A DNA stretch of 64,000 nt, taken from CAZAMI01 sp964627805 (GTDB lineage: Archaea > Thermoproteota > Thermoprotei_A > Sulfolobales > NBVN01). Position 1 is the stretch's first letter. Every line of letters begins with the position of its first letter. Below are positions 35,375 to 43,828 of this stretch, piece after piece. The DNA is taken from assembly GCA_964627805.1 (NCBI GenBank), contig CAZVLA010000031.1, positions 1 to 64,000 on the forward strand, read 5' to 3'. Both the position numbers and the translations under genes were made by a program. The notes under the pieces were generated by a model. That model searched no databases. It saw only the letters and a program-made list of their open reading frames with translations, and had not been told where the DNA came from.

Positions 35375-36604
35375 TTGAGTAAGGTAGCGCTAATTGATGT
35401 AGCTATAGGAGCGCTAGGTATTACTGATGACGGTAAGGTACTTAAGAAATTCACATCTAAGGACGTTAACGAATTAGTATCTAGAGCATTGAATATTGAA
35501 GAGGGTATAGTGTCAAATGAATTTAAGGACTTAGTTAAGGAAGTTAAGAGCGACTTAGGGGCTGATGTTGAGGTAATCGTTGAGGATGAAGCACATGCCA
35601 AACATGTAGCTTCAGAGGGGCTTAGGTTCTCGATCGAACCGGGCAGTGAATTAGTTATGAAGTTAAGATCGTTGATACCTAAGCTAGCTGTTGAGGCAGG
35701 ATTCATAGATCACGAGAGTATGTGGAGAGACTTCATACACGACTTATCGATGAGAGTAACGAGAATGAAGTTAAGGAAGGTGGCTCAGAAGAGGGACTTG
35801 TTAGCTATACAAGCTATAAGAGCTATCGACGACATTGACAAGACCCTAAATCTCTTCGCATCAAGACTTAGGGAGTGGTACAGTATACACTTCCCTGAAC
35901 TCGATGATCTCGTTAGGGAGCATTTACTCTATGCTAGGATAGTTAAGGAGCTAGGTGATAGGTCAAGAATAAGTAAGGAGGCGCTAATTAAGTTAGGTGT
36001 TAAGGAGTCTAGGGCTGAGAGAATTGAGAGAGCCGCTAGGGACAGCATAGGTGCTGAATTATCTAACTTTGACTTAAGACCTATTCAGACATTAGCTGGT
36101 ATCATGCTAGAACTAAGTAAGTTAAGGGAGTACTTAACGGAGTATGTAGGTCAGGTCATGAGGGAGGTAGCACCTAACATAACTGAATTAGTAGGTCCTC
36201 TATTAGGTGCTAGGCTACTTAGCTTAGCAGGTAGCTTAGAAACCTTAGCTAAGCTACCAGCAAGCACTATTCAGGTACTAGGTGCTGAGAAAGCGTTATT
36301 CAGAGCGTTAAGAACAGGAGGTAAGCCGCCAAAGCATGGAGTGATATTCCAGTATCCAGACATTCATAGATCACCTAGGTGGCAGAGGGGTAAGATAGCT
36401 AGGGCACTAGCAACTAAGTTAGCTATAGCTGCTAGAGCTGACTACTTCACAGGTAGGTTCATAGCTGACAAACTTAAGAAGACACTCCTAGAGAGGATTG
36501 AAGAAATTAAGAAGCTATACGCTAGACCACCACCTAGGCAGGCTAGACCTTCAAGACCGCCGAGGAGAGGTAGGAGAAGGAGGGGTAGGAGAGGTAAGAA
36601 GTAG
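35375..36604 (+). CDS. nop5: C/D box RNP protein Nop5
   Basis: Scaffold of the archaeal box C/D methylation complex, bridging L7Ae-bound sRNA and fibrillarin. About 409 residues from TTG 35375 (MSKVALIDVAIGAL); a GTG 9 nt earlier is possible. The Nop domain core is MREVAPNITELVGPLLGARL followed by LPASTIQVLGAEKALFRAL, and a Lys/Arg/Gly-rich tail follows. Fibrillarin is the next gene. Confidence 0.95.
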   Translation: MSKVALIDVAIGALGITDDGKVLKKFTSKDVNELVSRALNIEEGIVSNEFKDLVKEVKSDLGADVEVIVEDEAHAKHVASEGLRFSIEPGSELVMKLRSLIPKLAVEAGFIDHESMWRDFIHDLSMRVTRMKLRKVAQKRDLLAIQAIRAIDDIDKTLNLFASRLREWYSIHFPELDDLVREHLLYARIVKELGDRSRISKEALIKLGVKESRAERIERAARDSIGAELSNFDLRPIQTLAGIMLELSKLREYLTEYVGQVMREVAPNITELVGPLLGARLLSLAGSLETLAKLPASTIQVLGAEKALFRALRTGGKPPKHGVIFQYPDIHRSPRWQRGKIARALATKLAIAARADYFTGRFIADKLKKTLLERIEEIKKLYARPPPRQARPSRPPRRGRRRRGRRGKK

Positions 36605-36680
36605 TTAGGTAAAAGCACCCTTACTTACCTTATTAGCTTAGATATGAAATAACTATATTGGTATAGGTAGGTGGTGATTC

Positions 36681-37385
36681 ATGGCTGAGGTGTCTAAGGT
36701 TGAGAAACACCCACAGTATGAGGGTGTGTATATAGTTGAACTAGAGGACGGGAGCACTAGATTAGCTACAAGGAACCTCACACCAGGTAGGAGGGTATAT
36801 GGTGAGTGGCTATTTAAGGTAGGTGATGTTGAGTATAGAGAGTGGAACGCCTATAGAAGCAAGTTAGCTGCCGCACTACTCAAGGGTATTAAGGAGTTAG
36901 TGATTAAGGAAGGATGTAAGGTTCTGTACTTAGGTGCTGGGAGCGGTACAACACCTAGCCACGTATCAGACCTAGTAGGTGAGAATGGGTTAGTATATGC
37001 TGTAGAGTTCGCACCACGTGTTATGAGGGAGCTAATAAACGTAGCTGAGGTTAGGAGGAACCTAGCACCTATACTAGCCGACGCCAGATTCCCTCAGAAG
37101 TATGCCCACATAGTTGATGAAGTCGATGTACTATATGCTGACGTCGCGCAACCTGAACAGGCCTCATTAGTTAATATAAACGCTAAGTACTTCCTTAAGG
37201 ATGGAGGTTACCTATACTTAGCTATTAAGGCTAGGAGCATAGACGTAACCAAAGAACCTGATGAGGTATATAAGAGGGAGATTGATACGTTAGTTAAGGG
37301 AGGATTCGAAATCGTTGATGTAGTTCACCTAGACCCCTTCGATAGAGACCACGCAATGGTGCTAGCTAGGTATAGGAAAAAGTAA
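36681..37385 (+). CDS. flpA: Fibrillarin-like rRNA/tRNA 2'-O-methyltransferase
   Basis: 234 residues, SAM-dependent methyltransferase of the C/D RNP. EWNAYRSKLAAALLKGI, the SAM motif VLYLGAGSGTTPSHVSDLVG and YADVAQPEQA are all present. Ribosome site GGTGGTGAT precedes the ATG. It works with the C/D sRNA candidates in this window. Confidence 0.97.
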   Translation: MAEVSKVEKHPQYEGVYIVELEDGSTRLATRNLTPGRRVYGEWLFKVGDVEYREWNAYRSKLAAALLKGIKELVIKEGCKVLYLGAGSGTTPSHVSDLVGENGLVYAVEFAPRVMRELINVAEVRRNLAPILADARFPQKYAHIVDEVDVLYADVAQPEQASLVNINAKYFLKDGGYLYLAIKARSIDVTKEPDEVYKREIDTLVKGGFEIVDVVHLDPFDRDHAMVLARYRKK

Positions 37386-37521
37386 TTTTTGATTTTAATT
37401 ACTTACGTAAGCAGGGTAATCACAGCTAATTTAACGTAATTGTAGAACCAATAGCCATTACTACCATCGGGAGAGTTAATTAATAACTTTTATATTTTCC
37501 TAAAGCAAGCATTATTTGAAA

Positions 37522-38520
37522 ATGAGGAACAAAGTCGGTATGGGTATTGAGGGACGTAGAAGAAGATTAAGAAGGATATTGGAGAGAGTAAAGGAAGCAT
37601 TAAGTATGAGTAATAAGGAGTATATCCTTCTTCACTTTCCGTCGAAATATAAGGAACGCTCAATAGACGTAATAGCAATTGATACTAAAGAATCTAACAA
37701 CCTAATAATAAGGGTTAAACTTAAGTCTAAGGTAAGTAAGGAGGAAGCTAATGATTTAAAAAAGGCATCACTAGTTCTTGATGCGGTACCTCTAATAGTG
37801 AGTGATGATAGTTCGTTATACGATAACATAGTTTATGAAAGAGACGGCGTCTTCCTAATGAACGAAAGAACCTTAGAGAATGTATGCTCTCAGAAGGATG
37901 AGTTGATTGCCTTATACCGTAAGGGAGATCTATATCTACGTCTTAATGACAGATACTTAAGTGAGTTAAGGGAGAGGAGTAAGCTAACCTTGAGCGAGAT
38001 CTCCTACCTAACAGGTATATCTAGGAGGACAATCCTCACATACGAAAAGGAAGGAGGCTTTGTTACTGTTGAAGTAGCTGATAGGCTAGTATCGGCGCTA
38101 GGTGAGGATGTGATCAAGTCAATAAGTCTTGATGTGATGTTTAATGAGTTCCATAGAAAAGTTAGTGAAGATTCGCTAAGTATTAACTTAGATACTAAAG
38201 AAAACAAAGTATTGATCAAGAGAATAAGAGAGTACTTAAGCATTGAAGATACGCCCAAGACATTTAAGATAGAGAAGTCAGCTCCTGACATCTTAGTTAG
38301 GTCTTCAGAGGAGATAGCGGCCTTAGTTGATGCGACTTCAGGGTTAAGGAAGTATACTATCAAGGAGATAGTTAAGAAGATAGGAGAGACCATTAAGTTA
38401 GCTGACTTAGTAAGGGGTAGGGCAGGTGTGGTAGTTAATAACAGTAGCTACTTTAACGCGCTACTAGATGAACTATCAACTACTAACTACTTAAACAAGA
38501 TTGAGGTTATTAAGAAGTAG
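37522..38520 (+). CDS. HTH-type transcriptional regulator with N-terminal nuclease-like domain
   Basis: About 332 residues. The first ~150 residues look like the restriction-endonuclease-like domain of an archaeal regulator family (DVIAIDTKESNNLIIRVKLK). An XRE-type HTH follows (LSEISYLTGISRRTILTYEK, near residue 165), and a helical C-terminus. I chose ATG 37522 because a TATA box ACTTTTATATTTT lies at about 37487-37499, fitting a leaderless start. Overlaps the THEP1 region end by one base. Target genes unknown. Confidence 0.8.
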   Translation: MRNKVGMGIEGRRRRLRRILERVKEALSMSNKEYILLHFPSKYKERSIDVIAIDTKESNNLIIRVKLKSKVSKEEANDLKKASLVLDAVPLIVSDDSSLYDNIVYERDGVFLMNERTLENVCSQKDELIALYRKGDLYLRLNDRYLSELRERSKLTLSEISYLTGISRRTILTYEKEGGFVTVEVADRLVSALGEDVIKSISLDVMFNEFHRKVSEDSLSINLDTKENKVLIKRIREYLSIEDTPKTFKIEKSAPDILVRSSEEIAALVDATSGLRKYTIKEIVKKIGETIKLADLVRGRAGVVVNNSSYFNALLDELSTTNYLNKIEVIKK

Positions 38521-38528
38521 TGGGACTA

Positions 38529-39080
38529 ATGGTTAAGGTATTCTTATCTGGAAGACCAGGTGTAGGTAAGACCACGGTATTCATGAGGGTAGTTAATCAG
38601 TTAAGAGCATATGGAGTAAGAGTGGCGGGATTTACGTGCCCTGAATTAAGAGGTTCAAAGGGGAGGCTGGGGTTTGACCTAGTAGACTTAAGCACAGGCA
38701 GGAGAGCTAAGTTAGCTAGGTTAATGCAATTAACTGGTTTCTCCTGTAAGGTGAGGGTAGGTAGGTACTGCGTATTTGATGAAGCAGGTGAGTTAGGTTA
38801 TGAAATTATAGAGGGCGCATTACGTGGGAGTGTTGATATTATAGCAATAGATGAAGTAGGTCCTATGGAACTAAAGATACCTAAGTTAAAGTCAGCTATT
38901 GAGAGAGCCTTAGAATACAGTAGTAATGTATTAGCGGTAGTTCATAGGGGTATAGCACGTGAGGTTGCCAGAAGGTACGGAGGTAGGCTTATATGGATAA
39001 CATTACATAATCGTAGCGTAATTCATAATGAGATAATAAAAGATTTTATTAAAAATATTAACATCAGTAAGGATATCTAG
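38529..39080 (+). CDS. Nucleoside-triphosphatase THEP1 family
   Basis: About 183 residues from ATG 38529. Walker A is FLSGRPGVGKTTVFMRVV at the N-terminus, with TCPELRGSKGRLGFDLVDL and Walker B IIAIDEVGPMELK. The family hydrolyses NTPs without strong base preference; physiological role open. It follows the HTH gene almost without a gap. Confidence 0.9.
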   Translation: MVKVFLSGRPGVGKTTVFMRVVNQLRAYGVRVAGFTCPELRGSKGRLGFDLVDLSTGRRAKLARLMQLTGFSCKVRVGRYCVFDEAGELGYEIIEGALRGSVDIIAIDEVGPMELKIPKLKSAIERALEYSSNVLAVVHRGIAREVARRYGGRLIWITLHNRSVIHNEIIKDFIKNINISKDI

Positions 39081-39186
39081 TGAATATGCTTTCAAACTTA
39101 GCTAAGCTATATTAGCTCCGAATTCAATGTATTACTAGAGGACCTTGCTTACTAATAAGTACAGAGGTAAGAGGAAGTGAAGTGCC

Positions 39187-39567
39187 ATGCTTGAGATGTC
39201 GCTTGAGGAACGTATACTGGAGATAGTAAAGGAGAAGACCGCTAAGGAGGGAGGGGTCGTTCAGAGCACATTATGGGGTATGTTAGGTATTGATAATAGG
39301 GAAGGAACGAAGGCAGTCTTAAACTTAGTTAGGAAGGGGCTCATCAAGAGGGAGCCGATTGTCTATAAGGGCAGGAGGACTTACAGATTAATATATACTC
39401 CGAAGACGGTAGGCAAGGTGAAAATAATAGTCAGTTTAAATCCTGTAATGAGTATTCCTTGCTTTACGTGCAAGGAGCTACAGAGATGTGGTGCTGGAGG
39501 GTACTTTAACCCGTGTAAGTGCGTATTATTGTCAAACTTCATAAGGACATTAAATGGGACGAAGTAA
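39187..39567 (+). CDS. Archaeal hRPC39-like winged-helix Fe-S protein
   Basis: 126 residues. An N-terminal winged helix (VVQSTLWGMLGIDNREGTKA, LVRKGLIKREPIVYKGRRTY) is followed by a Cys-rich end with Cys at 92, 95, 101, 110 and 112. Archaeal orthologues of the RNA polymerase III subunit RPC39/RPC34 have this arrangement and hold a 4Fe-4S cluster. It may act in transcription. Assignment is by architecture. Confidence 0.7.
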   Translation: MLEMSLEERILEIVKEKTAKEGGVVQSTLWGMLGIDNREGTKAVLNLVRKGLIKREPIVYKGRRTYRLIYTPKTVGKVKIIVSLNPVMSIPCFTCKELQRCGAGGYFNPCKCVLLSNFIRTLNGTK

Positions 39568-39592
39568 AGTAGTCAGTTAGCTACTTCACTTC
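39561..39592. terminator. Hairpin at the end of the hRPC39-like gene
   Basis: GAAGTAAAGTAG is followed after an 8-nt loop by CTACTTCACTTC, complementary except for one A-C pair. It begins at the stop codon and is followed by CAAATTTAAG. Its place between convergent genes suits a transcription end or an RNA stability element. Archaeal termination does not need hairpins, so the role is uncertain. Confidence 0.4.
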
Positions 39593-39641
39593 AAATTTAA
39601 GTAGGTCTAGAAGCACTTACTTAGGAACTTCATATTGCTTA

Positions 39642-40865
39642 CTACGTATCTGTGACCTCCTCTAGGCATTCAAGAAGTTTAGAATGCGGTGCGTTTGTCT
39701 TAATGTATTTACTATTGTAATGAGCTTTATATGCCTCATAACCCATATTATTAAGGCATTCCACTAAATTAGAAAGTTTAGGTTGATTCATTCTCCTAAA
39801 CCTAGCCATTGTAGCAACATTATAAGTGTAGTTTAACGTTACTTCACGCTTAAGTATCTCTAATTGATCCTTAATGTACCTGTAGGTTTGTAAGTATCTA
39901 TACTTTTTCTTTAAATTACTTAGTAACGAGTTTATGAATTCAGTACTGCCTAAATTACCTATCCATAAAGGACCTACTAAGTTAAGCCTATTACCGCATG
40001 TAGGGCATTTAATGCTTAAGTTGCTTAAGGTACTCACTTCATCAATTCCTACGTAGTTAATGAAGCTACAATTGTTGCATACCTGTAAATATCCTAAGTG
40101 TTTTAGTAAGACTTCATTTGCCTTAGATGATGATTTAAGTACCTTAATAAACACTCTACAGTAATACAGTCTCCTCATAGAGATTAAGACCTCAATACCC
40201 CTATCAAACTTTAAAGCCTCACGTGCTATGAACCCAAGCAACACCCTTAAACATACTTCATTAGGTATGACCGTCCTATTAATTACTACACCGTATCTCC
40301 TTCTGCAGGCACTTACCTTAATCCCGCTTAAAGTAGCTACGTCAGTGGAGGTAATGCCTATCAATCCATTATTAACCACTGAATTAATACTTGAGGTTAC
40401 GAAGGGCGCGGCTGAACCGAACGGATCTATGTCTACATACTTAATCACTAAACCTAACCGTTTGGACCTATACATTAATGCATTAGCGTCTTCATTGAAG
40501 ATCCTAATCTCTTCAGGTGTTAGTTTATTAAGTCTCACATTTTTAACTATGCCCTCTACAGCCTTAGGTGATATGTCATTTGCTATACATGAATCACTAC
40601 TACGAAGTGCTTCAGTTTCTACGTAGTACCTTATAGCCCTAATACCAGTACCTGATAGGGCATCAAGCACGTCCCCACGTAAGTTATTTAATTTGAAGTA
40701 AGTGTCTAGCACAAGCACTGAAAAATCTCTATTAAACGTCATTAGTGGATTATAGAACACCTCAGACCAAGTAGGCTCTATTACTCTATCTCTCCTTAGG
40801 TAATATATGGGGTTAACTATAGATACTCTTACCTTCCCCTCCCTAATGATTACCTCTTTCATCAA
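39642..40865 (-). CDS. trm1: tRNA (guanine26-N2)-dimethyltransferase Trm1
   Basis: 407 residues. VLDALSGTGIRAIRYYVE (SAM site), YVDIDPFGSAAPFVTSSIN (catalytic DPFG) and VATLSGIK are clear. The C-terminal half has a zinc-binding CNNCSF and CPTCGN, followed by a helical end. It dimethylates G26 of tRNAs. Confidence 0.95.
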   Translation of the reverse strand: MMKEVIIREGKVRVSIVNPIYYLRRDRVIEPTWSEVFYNPLMTFNRDFSVLVLDTYFKLNNLRGDVLDALSGTGIRAIRYYVETEALRSSDSCIANDISPKAVEGIVKNVRLNKLTPEEIRIFNEDANALMYRSKRLGLVIKYVDIDPFGSAAPFVTSSINSVVNNGLIGITSTDVATLSGIKVSACRRRYGVVINRTVIPNEVCLRVLLGFIAREALKFDRGIEVLISMRRLYYCRVFIKVLKSSSKANEVLLKHLGYLQVCNNCSFINYVGIDEVSTLSNLSIKCPTCGNRLNLVGPLWIGNLGSTEFINSLLSNLKKKYRYLQTYRYIKDQLEILKREVTLNYTYNVATMARFRRMNQPKLSNLVECLNNMGYEAYKAHYNSKYIKTNAPHSKLLECLEEVTDT

Positions 40866-40903
40866 TTAAGTATTAACTACGAACTAAATAAGTTAGGAAT
40901 ATA

Positions 40904-41764
40904 CTATAGCTTAACCTCAATAAGCATATTATCTATTAGGTCCCTATACCTATTACGGATCGTGACCTCAGATACATTAACAGCTAATGAGAGATCCCTC
41001 TGAGTTCTTCTCTCGCCTAGTAATATAGATGCTATGTAAAGTGCTGCAGCAGCTAATCCCTTAGGTCCCTTACCTGAAGTAAGTCCTTCCCTCTTAGCTA
41101 TTAATAGTATCCTTGATGCTAAAGTAACCATTTCAGGCTTTAATGATGCTTGATAAGCCATTTTATAGAGATAGCTCTGCGGTGATGGTGGCCTAACCCT
41201 TATTACTGTACCTGCTTCACTCATTATCTTTGACTCGGCATTCCATACCTCCTGTTGTGTAACTCTGCATAGACTCAGTATCTTCCTAGTATCTATGGGT
41301 AATTCTAAGTTGTTAGCAGCTAACTTAATTACTGCTGCAACAATGGCTCTTAAATTTCTTTTCTTAACAATACCTAACTTATGTATCTTCCTAAGCATAA
41401 GCCCAGCTTCCTCTTTTAACTGAGCAGAGAGGGGTGTTTCTAACCTAGCAACTACACTATTCATTAATTCTAGCGCCTTCACTAACTTCCTCTCTTTACT
41501 GCTTAAAGCCCTTAACCTACGATTCAATGCGTTTAATTTCCTTCCCTTCCTCGAGCTCGTATCTATCTGAGTAGCTAGCCCTTTATCGTGAACCTTATTA
41601 GTTAGTGGGGACCCAACACGCTCCCTAGCCAACACATCCTCAATACCGAAGGTCCTCCATTCAGGACCGTAATCAAACGCGTGGTCACTTATTACTTCAC
41701 CAGTCTCGATGCATATGTACTCTCCACGTTCCTCATCATATATTATATGCTCAGGTAAGCACAT
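40904..41764 (-). CDS. tfb: Transcription initiation factor B with degenerate zinc ribbon
   Basis: 286 residues. After the N-terminus the B-reader region GPEWRTFGIEDVLARERVG, the linker HDKGLATQID and two cyclin repeats (HKLGIVKKRNLRAIVAAVIK; YIASILLGERRTQRDLSLAV) are normal. The zinc ribbon is not: only C2 and C18 remain, with EH and TG where the paired cysteines should be (CLPEH, CIETG). The start is supported by GGTGAT upstream. Other TFB genes may exist outside the window; the short TFB-like protein at 30244 keeps its ribbon. Confidence 0.93.
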   Translation of the reverse strand: MCLPEHIIYDEERGEYICIETGEVISDHAFDYGPEWRTFGIEDVLARERVGSPLTNKVHDKGLATQIDTSSRKGRKLNALNRRLRALSSKERKLVKALELMNSVVARLETPLSAQLKEEAGLMLRKIHKLGIVKKRNLRAIVAAVIKLAANNLELPIDTRKILSLCRVTQQEVWNAESKIMSEAGTVIRVRPPSPQSYLYKMAYQASLKPEMVTLASRILLIAKREGLTSGKGPKGLAAAALYIASILLGERRTQRDLSLAVNVSEVTIRNRYRDLIDNMLIEVKL

Positions 41765-41775
41765 AATAAATCACC

Positions 41776-42018
41776 CTACCTAAGGAACAGTATGTCGTAA
41801 GGCTCAAGTACGGCTTCTTTTCTAGCTGGTTTAACTAGTACGTAAGGTGACCTAATAGGTCCTATCACGTCAACGACCCTACCTACGTATTTGCCATTAC
41901 GATCAAAAACGCGCGATCCTATACGAGGAGGTCTAGGTACGGTCAGCTTAACGAGCATCTTACCTGAAGCTGTTGTATGGATAAAGTAACCTAGCCTCCT
42001 CAAAACACCGCACCACAA
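41776..42018 (-). CDS. gar1: H/ACA RNP protein Gar1
   Basis: 80 residues with the six-stranded Gar1 barrel: GKMLVKLTVPRPPRIGSRVF, NGKYVGRVVDVIGPIRSPYV and VLEPYDILFL. Part of the pseudouridylation complex with Cbf5, Nop10 and L7Ae. It lies 11 nt upstream of tfb on the same strand, an arrangement known in other archaea. Confidence 0.9.
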   Translation of the reverse strand: MWCGVLRRLGYFIHTTASGKMLVKLTVPRPPRIGSRVFDRNGKYVGRVVDVIGPIRSPYVLVKPARKEAVLEPYDILFLR

Positions 42019-42092
42019 GTTTTACTTCCTCGCGGGTTAATTTAAAGGAGTAATTACTTAAGACTGGTTCGCAAATGAGGTATTACTTAATA

Positions 42093-42108
42093 GGTATTAC
42101 GTAATACC
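42093..42108. promoter_or_regulatory. Palindrome GGTATTACGTAATACC upstream of gar1-tfb
   Basis: A perfect 16-bp palindrome, preceded at 42078-42086 by another AGGTATTAC half. It is about 75 nt upstream of the gar1 start and about 40 nt upstream of its AT-rich TATA candidate (42044-42052). A related inverted repeat occurs at 51517-51543. It could be an operator; the binding factor is unknown. Confidence 0.45.
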
Positions 42109-42186
42109 CGGTTGCCCTAAGTACTGCATTATTAGTGATTAAGTGTAAGTCCTTTAAGTTCGCGGATCACTTGTCAAGCGCGTTCC

Positions 42187-42480
42187 TCACTTAGATCTTA
42201 AATCCTTCAATACCTTAGCTAATTTCTTCATGAGTGAAAGTTTACTTTCATTAGTTCTAACTACTAAGTACCATCCATAACTACTAAACCATGTCCTAGG
42301 ATATTTCTTCCCTTCAATAATCTCGCAGTCTAGATTCATTTCTTTACAAGCTAGTATTACTTCCTCCTTCTTAATTCTATCTAGAGCAATTTCCTTAGGT
42401 ACTTTTCTTCCTAATCTCCTACTTAATCTAATATCGATATATTCAGGCCATATAATTCGTTCCTTCCTCTCACTACTCAA
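42187..42480 (-). CDS. srp19: Signal recognition particle protein SRP19
   Basis: 97 residues. IIWPEYIDIRLSRRLGRKVP and GKKYPRTWFSSYGWYLVV match SRP19, which binds the tip of SRP RNA and helps SRP54 assembly. The preceding 168 bases (42019-42186) hold only the palindrome described separately. Confidence 0.95.
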   Translation of the reverse strand: MSSERKERIIWPEYIDIRLSRRLGRKVPKEIALDRIKKEEVILACKEMNLDCEIIEGKKYPRTWFSSYGWYLVVRTNESKLSLMKKLAKVLKDLRSK

Positions 42481-42515
42481 TTAAGTTACCCTTATAGGTG
42501 ATGCGTCGCTGGTAC

Positions 42516-42908
42516 TTATTTCCTAGCCTCTATCAGTACTGCATTTATTACTCCATCCTGCCCTGGTCTTGATGTTACCTTGGCAATACCTAATTCAGTC
42601 TCTATTATAGTTCCTTTAGTTATTATGCCTAACCTAGCATGCTCTCTATTATCTGGGGTCTCTATAATCTTAAGTATCTTAACTTTCTTAGTCTCACCTG
42701 TTTCAGGGTTTGTTAGGTTTACGTAACTAGCCTCCTTAACTCTTACTTTGAAGTTACCTCCTCTAACTCTTTCCACCACTACTCTATCCCTACTTGATAA
42801 CTTAGTGTTTGTTGGGAACCTACCTAATTCGTACTTACGCTTCTTTCTGTAGGGCCTCTTCCTACCGCCAGTTATCTTTCTTAGGTCATTACCTTGGTAT
42901 ATCCCCAC
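42516..42908 (-). CDS. rps8e: 30S ribosomal protein eS8
   Basis: About 130 residues from GTG 42906-42908: GIYQGNDLRKITGGRKRPYR and the C-terminal SRPGQDGVINAVLIE fit eS8. The frame can be extended to 43121 without a stop, but that part runs into the cis-prenyltransferase gene and is not eS8-like. A CTTTTAAGG box near 42936-42944 on this strand supports the GTG. Confidence 0.95.
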   Translation of the reverse strand: MGIYQGNDLRKITGGRKRPYRKKRKYELGRFPTNTKLSSRDRVVVERVRGGNFKVRVKEASYVNLTNPETGETKKVKILKIIETPDNREHARLGIITKGTIIETELGIAKVTSRPGQDGVINAVLIEARK

Positions 42909-42932
42909 GCAAACCCCTTCAGAAGGGATATA

Positions 42933-42956
42933 ACGCTCCTTAAAAGCTTTATATTG
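42933..42956. promoter_or_regulatory. Back-to-back TATA boxes of rps8e and uppS
   Basis: The minus strand has CTTTTAAGG and the plus strand CTTTATATT directly next to each other. Each lies 25-35 nt from the start codon it would serve (GTG 42908 minus; ATG 42981 plus). Only 72 nt separate the two starts, so the two genes share a very compact divergent promoter. Confidence 0.6.
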
Positions 42957-42980
42957 TGTGAGGCGTGCTGTGTCTTGAAA

Positions 42981-43823
42981 ATGAGACTGGGGAGGAATCC
43001 AATAGTACTTGGTGCTTTGAGGAGAGTAGGTAAGATACTTCTCCGTATTGCTAAGCCTATTTACAAGCTCTACGAGCTGATTCTGTGGACGCAGATATGT
43101 TGCGGCCCCATACCTAAGCACGTAGCTATAATACCTGACGGTAATAGAAGGTGGGCTAGGTTATACGGGTTAGACTCTAAGTACGGACATAGTATGGGGT
43201 ATGAGAAATTAAAGGAAGTACTAAACTGGATATGGGACTTAGGAGTTAAGGTAATTACAATATACGCGATGTCATATGAAAATTGCTTAAAAAGACCTAA
43301 GGACGAGAGGGAGCACTTACTCAACTTACTTAGTAAAGCAATTGATGAATTCTTAAGTAATGGTGAGATAGATAGAAAGAAGGTAAGGGTTAAGTTCTTT
43401 GGTAGGTTCAACCTAATACCAGACGAGATAATTAATAAAATGAGGAAGCTAGAGGAGTATAGCTCGAAGTACAAAGACAGATACCTAAACATAGCTGTAT
43501 GTTACGGCGGTAGGCAGGAGATAATAGATGCTGTTAATAAAATAATTGAGGATTTCAAAAAGGGTAAGATAAGCTCTAGACTTGATGAGAATACATTTAG
43601 AAAGTACTTAGGAATTTCTCACCTAGTAAATGAGGAGGGATTGGAGGAACCCGACTTAGTGATTAGGACATCAGGTGAGTTGAGGATAAGTAATTTCTTA
43701 CTATGGCAGATAGCATATAGTGAGCTGTACTTCTGTGATGTTTACTGGCCTGACTTTAGAAAGATAGATTTATGGAGAGCCATTAGGTCTTATCAGAAGA
43801 GAGAGCGTAGGTTTGGGAAGTGA
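42981..43823 (+). CDS. uppS: cis-Prenyltransferase (UppS family)
   Basis: About 280 residues from ATG 42981. HVAIIPDGNRRWARLYGLD holds the catalytic Asp and substrate-binding Arg; YAMSYENCLKRP and EPDLVIRTSGELRISNFLLW follow, ending with FCDVYWPDF. The enzyme makes long-chain polyprenyl diphosphate used as glycan carrier. A 30-residue basic N-terminal extension precedes the core. The start is chosen from the TATA distance. Confidence 0.95.
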   Translation: MRLGRNPIVLGALRRVGKILLRIAKPIYKLYELILWTQICCGPIPKHVAIIPDGNRRWARLYGLDSKYGHSMGYEKLKEVLNWIWDLGVKVITIYAMSYENCLKRPKDEREHLLNLLSKAIDEFLSNGEIDRKKVRVKFFGRFNLIPDEIINKMRKLEEYSSKYKDRYLNIAVCYGGRQEIIDAVNKIIEDFKKGKISSRLDENTFRKYLGISHLVNEEGLEEPDLVIRTSGELRISNFLLWQIAYSELYFCDVYWPDFRKIDLWRAIRSYQKRERRFGK

Positions 43824-43828
43824 ATTAA

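Noticed and set aside
36520..36603. Short repeats at the 3' end of nop5 as a repeat element
   Set aside because: They are codons of the Arg/Pro/Gly-rich tail usual for Nop5, not a DNA repeat.
42516..43121. Longer eS8 frame starting at 43121
   Set aside because: The extra 70 codons cover the promoter and 5' end of uppS. The eS8 family begins at GIYQGNDLR.
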